A stretch of 14,525 nt of DNA. It comes from Microbacteriaceae bacterium. Its GTDB lineage: Bacteria; Actinomycetota; Actinomycetes; Actinomycetales; Microbacteriaceae. The notes beneath the pieces are model-generated. The model was not told where the DNA came from and ran no database searches. It worked only from the letters and a program-made list of their open reading frames with translations. The DNA lies in assembly GCA_011620705.1 (NCBI GenBank), contig WOYR01000129.1, positions 1 to 14,525 on the forward strand, in the 5' to 3' direction. Below, one piece after another: positions 7,014-13,609 of this stretch; position 1 is the stretch's first letter, and each line of letters opens with the position of its first letter. The translations under genes and the position numbers were made by a program.

Positions 7014-7693
7014 TGACCCGGATACTCGTCGTCGAGGACGATCCGCAGATGGGTCGGCTCGTCGCCGACGGCCTGGAGGACGAGGGCTACGAGGTCACCG
7101 TGGTCGGCAACGGCGTCGACGCCCTCATCGCCGCCGCCAACGAGGAGTTCGGGGCAGCGGCCATCGACGTGATGCTCCCGGAGATGTCGGGATTCGAGAT
7201 CTGCCGCCACCTCCGAGCCCGGGGCAGCACGCTGCCGGTGCTGCTGCTCACCGCGCGGGACGCCGTCGAGGATCGCGTCCAGGGCCTCGACTCCGGGGCC
7301 GACGACTACCTCATCAAGCCTTTCGCGTTCGCTGAGTTCAGCGCCCGGATCCGGGCTCTGGTGCGGCGGGATGCCGCGGCCCCGAAGGCGGCGCTCCGGG
7401 TGGGCAACCTCGAGGTGGACTCGGCCACCGTTCGGGCATCCGTCCATGGGAAGCCGCTGTCGATGAGCATGAAGGAGTTCGCGCTGCTGCGATTCTTCGC
7501 GAGCAGGATCGGGCAGACCGTCACCCGCGAGGAGATCCTCACCGAGGTGTGGGGCACGACCCACCACATCGATCGCAATGTGGTCGACCAGTACGTGAGC
7601 TATCTGCGCCGCAAGCTGGAGCCGGCGGGCGCCGGGGTGCGCATCCTGACCGTCCGAGGCACCGGTTACCTCTTCGAAGCCGACGCGCCGTGA
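7013..7693 (+). CDS. OmpR-family response regulator (two-component system 2)
   Basis: This 226-residue DNA-binding regulator has a receiver domain (3-~118) with Asp9-Asp10, phospho-acceptor Asp52 (IDVMLPEMSG), Thr80 and Lys102 (IKPFAFAE). The winged-helix effector domain (~128-224) shows SMKEFALLRFFASRIGQTVTREEIL and YVSYLRRKLEP...VRGTGYLF. The ATG at 7013 overlaps the transporter stop (TGATG) and the first residues, TRILVVEDD, start the fold directly, so this start is secure. It overlaps the kinase gene by 4 bp (GTGA). The neighbourhood suggests control of the flavin/ferric-reductase genes downstream and possibly of the metal transporter. The receiver pocket is complete, so it should be phosphorylatable. 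Confidence 0.94.
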   Translation: MTRILVVEDDPQMGRLVADGLEDEGYEVTVVGNGVDALIAAANEEFGAAAIDVMLPEMSGFEICRHLRARGSTLPVLLLTARDAVEDRVQGLDSGADDYLIKPFAFAEFSARIRALVRRDAAAPKAALRVGNLEVDSATVRASVHGKPLSMSMKEFALLRFFASRIGQTVTREEILTEVWGTTHHIDRNVVDQYVSYLRRKLEPAGAGVRILTVRGTGYLFEADAP

Positions 7694-9051
7694 GGCGGCT
7701 GTCGGTCCGTGCCCGGATCACGATCGGCAGCCTGGTCGTTGCGGCGGTGCTCGTGACCGTGGCGCTGCTGGTGGTGCGGGCGCAGCTGGGCACGATCCTC
7801 TCGGACGCGGATGCCGCGCTCGCCCAGGGCGACCTGACCCCGTTCGAGCACGACATCACCGCCAACCCGGCGGCCGAGGTCGACAATCCGGGCACCGGTG
7901 TGCTCGTCTACGTGCGCAACCCGCGGTCCTCGGTCCAGGTGGACACGCTCCCGCACGACATCGTCGCGGTCGTCGAGAACCGCCCCCCGAGGACCGAGCA
8001 GTTCGCCTTCACCGACGACGACGGCCGCGACTTCATCGTGGTCGGGCACGAGGTGAAGACCAGCGCGGGCAGCTGGGCGCTCTGGTCGGCCCGCAGCACC
8101 TCGTCGAGCGAGCTCGCACTTGAGGGCCTGGACCGTGTCCTGGTGATCGGCGGCATCGTCCTGCTCCTCGGCTTCGGAGCGGCGTCATGGGTCCTGGCGA
8201 CGCTCGCCCTGCGCCCGGTCGCCCGGATGCGCAAGCAGGCCGAAGCGCTGGGCAGCACCCTGGACGGCGAGCTTCCGGTCGGCGCCGCCCGGGACGAGCT
8301 CGCGGATCTGGCCACGACGCTCAACGAGATGCTCGCGCGGGTGCGGTCGTCGTCCGCGCGCGAGAAGCAGATGATCTCGGATGCCGCCCACGAGCTGCGC
8401 ACGCCGCTGGCATCCCTGACCACCCAGCTGGAACTGGCGCACGACGACGCCGACGATGCAGCGGCTCTCGCGGAGCACCTGCGCGGCGCGGAATCCTCGG
8501 TGGCGCGCCTCGCATCGCTCGCGGGCAATCTGCTCGAGCTCAACCGGCTGGAAACCGAAGGCCGGGACGCTGCAGCTGCGATGAGGCACGGCGCGAGCAG
8601 CGAGGAACTGGCCACCGAGCTGATGGGTGCCGTCGACAGGGCGCGGATGCTCGCGCTGGCCCGCTCGATCGACGTCTCCTTCGAGATCTCGGGGGACTCC
8701 GGCCACACCTACCGCGTCAGTCGGACGTCGTTCGCGCGGGTGCTCGACAATCTGCTCGTCAACGCCGTCAACGCGGTTCCCGACCGGGGCGCCGTCGCGG
8801 CGACCCTCGATGAGGATGCTGCAGGGCTCCGCCTGATCGTCTCGGACACCGGGCCCGGGATGCCCGAGGAGTTCCTGCCGCGGGCCTTCGAGCGCTTCAG
8901 CCGTCCGGATGTGGCGCGATCGGGCGGTTCGGGCGGCAGCGGTCTCGGTCTCGCGCTCGTGCATGCGATCGTCGTCGACGCGGGCGGAACGGTGCGCCTC
9001 CACAACATCCCGCAGGATTTCCGGGTCGAGGTCCGCCTGCCCAAGATGTGA
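7690..9051 (+). CDS. sensor histidine kinase with HAMP domain (two-component system 2)
   Basis: This 453-residue membrane kinase starts at GTG 7690, inside the regulator's stop (GTGA overlap). The first helix is ~11-29, the extracytoplasmic sensor ~30-148 and the second helix ~150-171. A HAMP domain follows at ~172-222 (LALRPVARM...DELADLATTLNEML). The dimerisation domain has His234 in DAAHELRTPLASL. The ATPase domain shows the N box DNLLVNAVN (353-361), G1 DTGPGMP (386-392), F box AFERFSR (399-405) and G2 GGSGLGLAL (415-423). The ~120-residue sensor is Asp/Glu-rich and has no Cys, and its fold was not recognised. It is probably a classical kinase/phosphatase for the regulator encoded just before it. 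The gene ends within a 14-bp palindrome at 9047-9060. A metal or redox signal is plausible from context only. Confidence 0.93.
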   Translation: MRRLSVRARITIGSLVVAAVLVTVALLVVRAQLGTILSDADAALAQGDLTPFEHDITANPAAEVDNPGTGVLVYVRNPRSSVQVDTLPHDIVAVVENRPPRTEQFAFTDDDGRDFIVVGHEVKTSAGSWALWSARSTSSSELALEGLDRVLVIGGIVLLLGFGAASWVLATLALRPVARMRKQAEALGSTLDGELPVGAARDELADLATTLNEMLARVRSSSAREKQMISDAAHELRTPLASLTTQLELAHDDADDAAALAEHLRGAESSVARLASLAGNLLELNRLETEGRDAAAAMRHGASSEELATELMGAVDRARMLALARSIDVSFEISGDSGHTYRVSRTSFARVLDNLLVNAVNAVPDRGAVAATLDEDAAGLRLIVSDTGPGMPEEFLPRAFERFSRPDVARSGGSGGSGLGLALVHAIVVDAGGTVRLHNIPQDFRVEVRLPKM

Positions 9052-9060
9052 GATCTCACA
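9047..9060. promoter_or_regulatory. perfect 14-bp palindrome TGTGAGATCTCACA, candidate operator
   Basis: TGTGAGATCTCACA is fully self-complementary and includes the histidine kinase stop codon. It lies 56 bp before the reductase start, in the 65-bp gap that is the first real break in the operon. The TGTGA and TCACA arms are those of CRP-type sites but with a 4-bp instead of a 6-bp centre, so identity with a CRP/GlxR site is not supported. It could be an operator for an internal promoter, or the stem of an RNA structure. Confidence 0.4.
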
Positions 9061-9087
9061 CCGACCAGGATGCCCGCTCATGGTCGG
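9061..9087 (+). other. inverted repeat (7-bp stem, 13-base loop)
   Basis: CCGACCA at 9061-9067 pairs exactly with TGGTCGG at 9081-9087, directly after the palindrome. There is no T-run behind it, so it is not a standard rho-independent terminator. It may modulate expression of the reductase genes relative to the sensor genes, for example by RNA processing or by affecting translation initiation at 9117. Confidence 0.35.
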
Positions 9088-9116
9088 CGCAGAGGAAGCG
9101 TGCAGAAACTGGTCTC

Positions 9117-10538
9117 ATGCCGACCCAGGCCGCCATGCGCCCAGTGCTTCCGACGCGCGACATCCGTGCTCCGCGGATCGATCGCCGTCGCCAATACGCG
9201 CGCCGTGCGCGGATGGCCGATCTGCTCATCACGCTCCTCTGGGGCTCGGGAGCCGCCGCCGTCGCCCTGTACCTCGCCTACGGGGGGATGAGCAGCTGGA
9301 ACAGCTTCGGCGGGGTCGTGACCGGGCTGGGGATCATCGCGGGCCTGATCGGCAGCGACTTCGTGCTCGTCATGCTGGTGCTGGCCGCCCGCGTCCCGGT
9401 GATCGATCGGACGATCGGGCACGACCGGGCCGTCGCGACCCACCGGCAGCTGGGCAAGCCGGCGCTCTACCTGCTGCTCGCCCACGGCGGCCTGCTGCTC
9501 ATCGGATACGGGGCGACGACCGGCATCAATCCGATCGCCGAGATCGGACCGATGCTCGCCCTGCCGGACATGCCGCTCGCGTTCATCGGGACCGCGCTGT
9601 TCATCCTGGTGGTCGTGACATCCCTGGTCGCGGTGCGCCGCAAGTTCAGCTACGAGGGCTGGCACCTGGTCCATCTGCTCAGCTATCTCGCGGTGATCTT
9701 CGCGCTGCCGCACCAGTTCAGCGACAGCGGGATGCTGGCCGCAGGGACCTGGCAGCGGGCCTACTGGATCGCGCTCTACGTCATCGCCCTCGCTGCGATC
9801 GTGTTCTACCGCTTTCTCAAGCCGATCGCCGCGTCCTTCCGGCACGGCATCACGGTGGCCGGAACGACGATCGAAGCCCCCGGCGTCGTGTCGATCCACC
9901 TGCGGGGCCGCCGCCTGCGCGAGCTGCGCAGCCAGGGCGGCCAGTTCCTGATCTGGCGATTCTGGACGGGGAAGACCTGGTGGCACTCGCATCCCATCTC
10001 CCTGTCGGCGATGCCGAGCGACCGCACGGCGCGCATCACGGTGCGGGGGCTGGGGGCCGGCAGCATCCGCATCGGGAGGATCCCGGTCGGCACCCCGGTC
10101 TCGATCGAAGGGCCGTACGGGATCTTCTCCGATGTGGCGCGCACCTCCCCGCGCCTCGCGATCGTGGCTGCCGGCATCGGCGTCACACCGGTCCGCGCGC
10201 TGCTCGAGTCCGCCCGCATCGCACCGGGTGAGGCGACCGTTCTGCTGCGGGCGAGCGACGAGAACGAGACATACCTCTGGGATGAGATGGGCGAGATCGC
10301 CGCGGCCAAGGGCGCGACGCTGTACACGAGCATCGGTCATCGCGCTCGGACCGGCTCGACCTGGTTGGCGGAGCGCGACGCCCGGCGCGGTGTGACGCTG
10401 CGCAGCGTGTTCCCGGAGCTCGCCGGCTCTGACCTGTACCTGTGCGGACCGAGCAGCTGGCTCGACTCGGTGGAGGCAGAGGCCCGGGCGCTGGGCGTCC
10501 CGGAGCACCAGATCCACGCGGAGAGGTTCGACTGGTGA
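9117..10538 (+). CDS. ferric-reductase-like transmembrane flavocytochrome (FAD/NAD(P)H)
   Basis: This 473-residue membrane enzyme is predicted to carry electrons from NAD(P)H through FAD and two haems across the membrane. The N-terminal ~36-235 forms about six helices. Candidate haem ligands are His109 and His123 in one helix pair and His183/186 and His199 in another, with spacing typical of ferric reductase domains. The cytosolic half is a ferredoxin-NADP reductase-type module: GGQFLIWRF (274-282) and HPISLSAMP (292-300) for FAD, GPYGIF (332-337), AAGIGVTPVRALL (351-363) for the nucleotide, and YLCGPSSW (441-448). ATG 9117 is the best start, although the purine-rich AGAGGAAG at 9091-9098 is distant; ATG 9135 is an alternative. 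It is joined by a 4-bp overlap to the FMN-binding protein gene and then to apbE, so the likely electron acceptor is the flavinylated partner rather than only free ferric iron. The physiological acceptor is unproven. Confidence 0.9.
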   Translation: MPTQAAMRPVLPTRDIRAPRIDRRRQYARRARMADLLITLLWGSGAAAVALYLAYGGMSSWNSFGGVVTGLGIIAGLIGSDFVLVMLVLAARVPVIDRTIGHDRAVATHRQLGKPALYLLLAHGGLLLIGYGATTGINPIAEIGPMLALPDMPLAFIGTALFILVVVTSLVAVRRKFSYEGWHLVHLLSYLAVIFALPHQFSDSGMLAAGTWQRAYWIALYVIALAAIVFYRFLKPIAASFRHGITVAGTTIEAPGVVSIHLRGRRLRELRSQGGQFLIWRFWTGKTWWHSHPISLSAMPSDRTARITVRGLGAGSIRIGRIPVGTPVSIEGPYGIFSDVARTSPRLAIVAAGIGVTPVRALLESARIAPGEATVLLRASDENETYLWDEMGEIAAAKGATLYTSIGHRARTGSTWLAERDARRGVTLRSVFPELAGSDLYLCGPSSWLDSVEAEARALGVPEHQIHAERFDW

Positions 10539-11062
10539 GAAAGCGGGCGGTCGCGGGGAGCATCCTGGCCTCGATGGGCATCCTGGCCGTCGGGTGGCAG
10601 ATCGGCGCGGCCACCGCGGTGACGCCGAGCACGACGAGCGGAGGGGCATCCGGGACGGCCGGGGCATCCGGGACGGCGGGGGCCTCCGCGACCACCGCTG
10701 CGTCCGGCTCGTCGAGCGGTTCCGGGAGCGCGCCCGCCGCCCCGAGCGCGCCGGCGGCGGCGCCGGCCTCGAGCAGCGGGCTCAAGGACGGCAGCTACAC
10801 GGGCGCGAGCGAGCAGACCTTCTTCGGCAACGTCCAGGTGCGGCTCACGATCTCCGGCGGCAGGATCACCGACGTCAAGGCGCTGCGGCTCACCGACCAG
10901 GGCGGCCGATCCGTGCAGATCAGCAACTACGCGGCGCCGATCCTGCGGCAGGAGGTGCTCGCATCGCAGTCGGCCCAGGTGTCGAATGTGAACGGCGCGA
11001 CGTACACCACGGAGGGATACCTGCAGTCGGTGCAGTCCGCGCTCGACCAGGCGAAGGCCTGA
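10535..11062 (+). CDS. exported FMN-binding domain protein (covalent flavin carrier)
   Basis: This 175-residue protein has an N-terminal export/anchor helix (~5-28, preceded by RKR) with no lipobox Cys. Next come a ~50-residue Ala/Ser/Gly/Thr/Pro linker (30-82) and an FMN-binding domain (83-175). The domain opens with LKDGSYTG and ends with NVNGATYTTEGYLQS. In NqrC/RnfG-type domains the Thr of the S/T-G-A-T segment carries FMN through a phosphoester bond; here the candidate is Thr156, with Asn in place of the usual Ser before Gly-Ala-Thr. GTG 10535 overlaps the reductase stop (GTGA), with GGAGAGG at 10520-10526 as ribosome site. The apbE gene follows with a one-base overlap and encodes the enzyme type that attaches FMN. 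It is predicted to sit outside the membrane and accept electrons from the haem protein. The linker DNA holds an 18-bp tandem repeat. Confidence 0.88.
   Translation: MRKRAVAGSILASMGILAVGWQIGAATAVTPSTTSGGASGTAGASGTAGASATTAASGSSSGSGSAPAAPSAPAAAPASSSGLKDGSYTGASEQTFFGNVQVRLTISGGRITDVKALRLTDQGGRSVQISNYAAPILRQEVLASQSAQVSNVNGATYTTEGYLQSVQSALDQAKA
10643..10678 (+). repeat. 18-bp tandem repeat within the FMN-protein linker
   Basis: Two near-identical 18-bp units (10643-10660 and 10661-10678) share the core GGGGCATCCGGGACGGC, and a decayed third unit follows. They encode the hexapeptide repeat GASGTA in the low-complexity linker. Being a multiple of three, copy-number change would lengthen or shorten the tether without a frameshift. 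Confidence 0.75.
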
Positions 11063-11808
11063 TGCGCCATGTCTTCGAGACGATGGGCACGGTGGTCTCC
11101 TTGGACGCCGCCGGGCCGTCCCCTGCTCTTCTGGCGGACATCGAAGGCATCTTCGCGGATGCCGACGCCCGGTTCAGCCTGCACCGCGTCGATTCGGAGC
11201 TGAGCCGCATCAACGCCGGAACGCTGTCCATGCTGGACGCCGGCCCCGAGGTGGGCGAAGCGTATGCACTGGCAGCCGAATGGCGGTCGCGGACGGAGGG
11301 GTGCTTCACCCCGACGCGCCCCGACGGCCTGACCGATCTGAACGGGGTGGTCAAGGCGATCGCGATGCGCGACGCGGGCGCGGCGCTGGTGAAGGGCGGC
11401 ATCCAGGATTGGACGCTCGTCGTCGGTGGCGACCTCCTCGCCTCCGGCCGAGCACCCGACGCAGGGCCGTGGATCACGGGGATCATCGACCCGGCGGATC
11501 GCTCGGCCCTGCTCTGCGCGATCGAGCTGCGAGAGCCGCGCACAGCGATCGCGACGTCCGGCAGCGCCGAGCGCGGGGACCACATCTGGAGCGCGGCCGG
11601 CCGTTCCGAGTTCCTGCAGGCCACCGTCGTCGCCGACGACATCGTCACGGCCGACGTGCTCGCCACCGCGATCATCGCCGGCGGGGACCGGATGCTGCGC
11701 ACGGCGTGCGGGCGCTGGCCGATCGACGTGCTGACCGTCGACCGCGCGGGGCGGCTGTCGGCGACCCCCGGGTTCCGGGAGGCGCTGGCCGTGCCCGTCG
11801 CCCCATGA
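11062..11808 (+). CDS. apbE: FAD:protein FMN transferase, short ApbE-type
   Basis: This 248-residue protein is of the ApbE family, which cleaves FAD and transfers FMN to a Thr or Ser of exported flavoproteins. Recognisable parts are ETMGTVVSLD (6-15), FSLHRVDSELSRIN (38-51), the TDLNGVVKAIA segment (91-101) with VVGGDLLASG (120-129), ATSGSAERGDHIW (164-176), and TADVLATAI (196-204), with Asp198 and Thr202 in the usual metal-binding positions. It is shorter than typical ApbE (about 300-350 residues) and shows no signal peptide. The usual H-I-x-D-P-x-T-G block is reduced to DHIWSAAG. ATG 11062 shares a base with the preceding stop (TGATG). The obvious substrate is the FMN-binding protein just upstream. 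If it truly lacks a signal, flavinylation would have to occur in the cytoplasm before export, or the protein is exported another way. Confidence 0.87.
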   Translation: MRHVFETMGTVVSLDAAGPSPALLADIEGIFADADARFSLHRVDSELSRINAGTLSMLDAGPEVGEAYALAAEWRSRTEGCFTPTRPDGLTDLNGVVKAIAMRDAGAALVKGGIQDWTLVVGGDLLASGRAPDAGPWITGIIDPADRSALLCAIELREPRTAIATSGSAERGDHIWSAAGRSEFLQATVVADDIVTADVLATAIIAGGDRMLRTACGRWPIDVLTVDRAGRLSATPGFREALAVPVAP

Positions 11809-11845
11809 CAGCGGCTGCCCTGCCGCCACGGTATGGTCGGGAATC

Positions 11846-12874
11846 ATGGAGCTCGGCATCTACTCGTTCGGCGAACTGACCAAGAACCCGGACGGCCGCT
11901 CGTCGGGCGGGCTGCATGAGCGCTTCGGCCAGGTACTCGAACTCGGGCGGTTGGCGGATGCCGGCGGCCTCGATGCCATCGCGCTCGGCGAGCACCACCG
12001 CTCCGACTTCAGCATGTCCGCCCCGGAGGTGGTGCTCGCCGCCATCGCCGCGCAGACCACCCGGCTGCGCCTCGCCAGCGGGGTGACGGTGCTGTCGAGC
12101 CAGGATCCTGTGCGGCTGTTCGAGCAGTTCGCCACCCTCGACCACATCTCGGACGGCCGGGCTGAGATCTTCGCGGGCAGGGGCGCGTTCACCGAGTCCT
12201 TCCCGCTGTTCGGCTACGACCTGGCCGACTACGACGCCCTGTTCGAGGAGAAGCTCGATCTGCTGCTGAAGATCCGCGACCAGGACCGGGTGACGTGGAG
12301 CGGCCGGTTCCGCTCCGCGCTGCACGATGCGGAGATCTCGCCGCGACCGCTGCAGGATCCGCTGCCGATCTGGGTCGCGATCGGCGGAACGCCCGCATCC
12401 GCCGTGCGCGCCGGCCTGCTCGGCCTGCCGATGGTGATGGGATTCTTCGCCGGACCCGAGCAGTTCGTCTCCCGGGTCGAGCTGTATCGCCGCGCCGCCG
12501 CGCAGGCCGGGCACGATCCGGCGGCGCTGCGGCTCGCGGCGAGCGGTCACATGTACATCGGTGCGACGTCCCAGAAGGCGCGCGACGAGTTCTACCCGTA
12601 CTACTCGCGGTACTTCCAGCAGAGCGGCCTCGCCTTCGCGGCGAACGGCTTCCCGCGCGATGCCTACGACTCCTGGATCGGTGCGAGCCTGCCGGTCGGC
12701 AGCCCGCAGCAGGTCATCGACGCCATCATGCTCCGCGTCGAGCTGCTCGGCATCGACCGCTTCCTGGGGCAGATCGATGTCGGCAATCTGCCGTGGGAGA
12801 TGACGCTCGGCTCGCTCGAGCTCTACATGACGGAGGTCGTGCCGGTGCTCAGGAAGGAGACCGCGACCGTCTGA
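11846..12874 (+). CDS. luciferase-like (LLM class) flavin-dependent oxidoreductase
   Basis: This 342-residue cytoplasmic protein of the bacterial-luciferase-like TIM-barrel family uses reduced FMN or F420. Diagnostic stretches are GLDAIALGEHHRSDF (41-55), LASGVTVLSSQDPVRLFEQFATLDHISDGRAEIFAGRG (76-113), PIWVAIGG (174-181) and LLGIDRF near the C-terminus. Length is normal for the family and no membrane segment is seen. ATG 11846 lies 37 bp after apbE. GGGAAT just before it is a poor ribosome site, and TATGGT at 11832-11837 might serve as a -10 for a leaderless transcript. It could therefore be either the last gene of the flavin operon or independently transcribed. The substrate cannot be deduced; members include monooxygenases and dehydrogenases. 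A separate candidate promoter at 12908 follows the gene, so transcription units probably change there. Confidence 0.85.
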   Translation: MELGIYSFGELTKNPDGRSSGGLHERFGQVLELGRLADAGGLDAIALGEHHRSDFSMSAPEVVLAAIAAQTTRLRLASGVTVLSSQDPVRLFEQFATLDHISDGRAEIFAGRGAFTESFPLFGYDLADYDALFEEKLDLLLKIRDQDRVTWSGRFRSALHDAEISPRPLQDPLPIWVAIGGTPASAVRAGLLGLPMVMGFFAGPEQFVSRVELYRRAAAQAGHDPAALRLAASGHMYIGATSQKARDEFYPYYSRYFQQSGLAFAANGFPRDAYDSWIGASLPVGSPQQVIDAIMLRVELLGIDRFLGQIDVGNLPWEMTLGSLELYMTEVVPVLRKETATV

Positions 12875-12907
12875 CGACGTCCCGTGCGGGCGATCTCGGC
12901 GCGAGCC

Positions 12908-12935
12908 GTAACTTTCTGAGCCCCTGGAACGATGA
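12908..12935 (+). promoter_or_regulatory. candidate ECF-sigma promoter (GTAAC-N17-CGATGA)
   Basis: GTAACTTT at 12908-12915 and CGATGA at 12930-12935 are separated by 17 bases counted from GTAAC. The arrangement of an AAC-type -35 and a CGA/CGT-type -10 is characteristic of ECF sigma factors. It lies 77 bp upstream of the secreted-protein start at 13013 and upstream of the ECF sigma gene at 13610, so autoregulation of the module is the natural inference. No mapped transcript supports it here. Confidence 0.45.
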
Positions 12936-13012
12936 CGCAGGTGAGCGCGCCGGACAGCCCCATCAGAGGGGCGGCTCGCTCAGCATCGGTTCCGCAACCT
13001 GGAGGTTCGCAC

Positions 13013-13501
13013 ATGGCTCTCATCCCGACGGCATTCGGTACCAAGGTGGCGCTCGCCGCCATCGCCATCATGGCGGTCGGAGGCGGCACGGCCGTCGCTG
13101 CCGCGGCGATCCCGTCTTCGGACAGCCAGGACATCGTCCAGACGGATGAGCCCACGGCCACGTCGACCCCGAGGGAGGACCCGACGGTCGATCCGACGGA
13201 GGACCCGACGGTCGCACCGTCGCCGGACGCGACGCGGGGTCCGGATGCGGCGGGTCCTGCAGCCTTCGGCCTGTGCACGGCATTCGCCGCGGGGGGTCTT
13301 GGCGCCCATTCGCTCGCGTACACGGCACTCCTGAACGCATCCGGGTCGGCAGCCGGCGTCGCCGACTACTGCGCCCCGATCCTGGCGGGTCACAGCCATC
13401 GCCCGTCATCCGTCCCGGAGCCTGAGCCGAGCGCCCCGACCGTGCAGGGTCGATCGGGGAGTGATCATGGGCAGGGGGAGCCCCACTCGCGCGCTCACTG
13501 A
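13013..13501 (+). CDS. small secreted or membrane-anchored protein with two-Cys domain
   Basis: This 162-residue protein of unknown function starts at ATG 13013, supported by GGAGG at 13001-13005; an in-frame ATG at 12932 lies inside the candidate promoter and is rejected. Residues ~10-33 (KVALAAIAIMAVGGGTAVAAAAI) form a signal or anchor helix. An acidic Thr/Pro linker with EDPTVDPTEDPTV (55-67) follows. A compact segment ~84-122 then holds Cys88 and Cys120, which could form a disulfide outside the cell. The tail (123-162) is Pro/Ser/His-rich. It sits 108 bp before an ECF sigma gene. I have an impression of similar Cys-pair tails in actinobacterial proteins encoded beside sigma factors, but cannot verify it. 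A sensor, effector or target of the sigma pathway is possible; the role is unknown. Confidence 0.7.
   Translation: MALIPTAFGTKVALAAIAIMAVGGGTAVAAAAIPSSDSQDIVQTDEPTATSTPREDPTVDPTEDPTVAPSPDATRGPDAAGPAAFGLCTAFAAGGLGAHSLAYTALLNASGSAAGVADYCAPILAGHSHRPSSVPEPEPSAPTVQGRSGSDHGQGEPHSRAH
13174..13214 (+). repeat. 17-bp direct repeat, 24-bp period, in the linker region
   Basis: GGAGGACCCGACGGTCG occurs at 13174-13190 and 13198-13214, encoding the repeated E-D-P-T-V block of the linker. The 24-bp period keeps the frame. It looks like expansion of a low-complexity exported linker by slippage or unequal exchange. Confidence 0.7.
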
Positions 13502-13609
13502 GGCCACGGACGACGCGGACCGTGCCAGCCTGATCCTGGCCGGTGCGCAGTCGGGGCGGACCGGCGGTTCCGGTTCGCCCCGGCGTCCCTCAGGAAAGAA
13601 GGCCGGTTG

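Noticed and set aside
9047..9060. Palindrome as a CRP/GlxR binding site
   Set aside because: CRP-type sites have TGTGA-N6-TCACA; here the spacer is four bases, so the arms would be out of register.
9078..10667. Minus-strand open frame of 529 codons opposite the ferric reductase
   Set aside because: It is Arg/Asp/Gln-rich with no domain, and it lies opposite a gene with complete haem, FAD and NAD motifs.
11811..11826. GCGGC/GCCGC hairpin between apbE and the luciferase-like gene as a terminator
   Set aside because: The stem is only 5 bp with a 6-base loop and no following T-run, so it is not distinguishable from chance in GC-rich DNA.
12932..13012. Upstream in-frame extension of the secreted protein from ATG 12932
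   Set aside because: It overlaps the candidate -10, lacks a ribosome site and would put 27 polar residues before the signal helix. ATG 13013 has GGAGG at the right distance.
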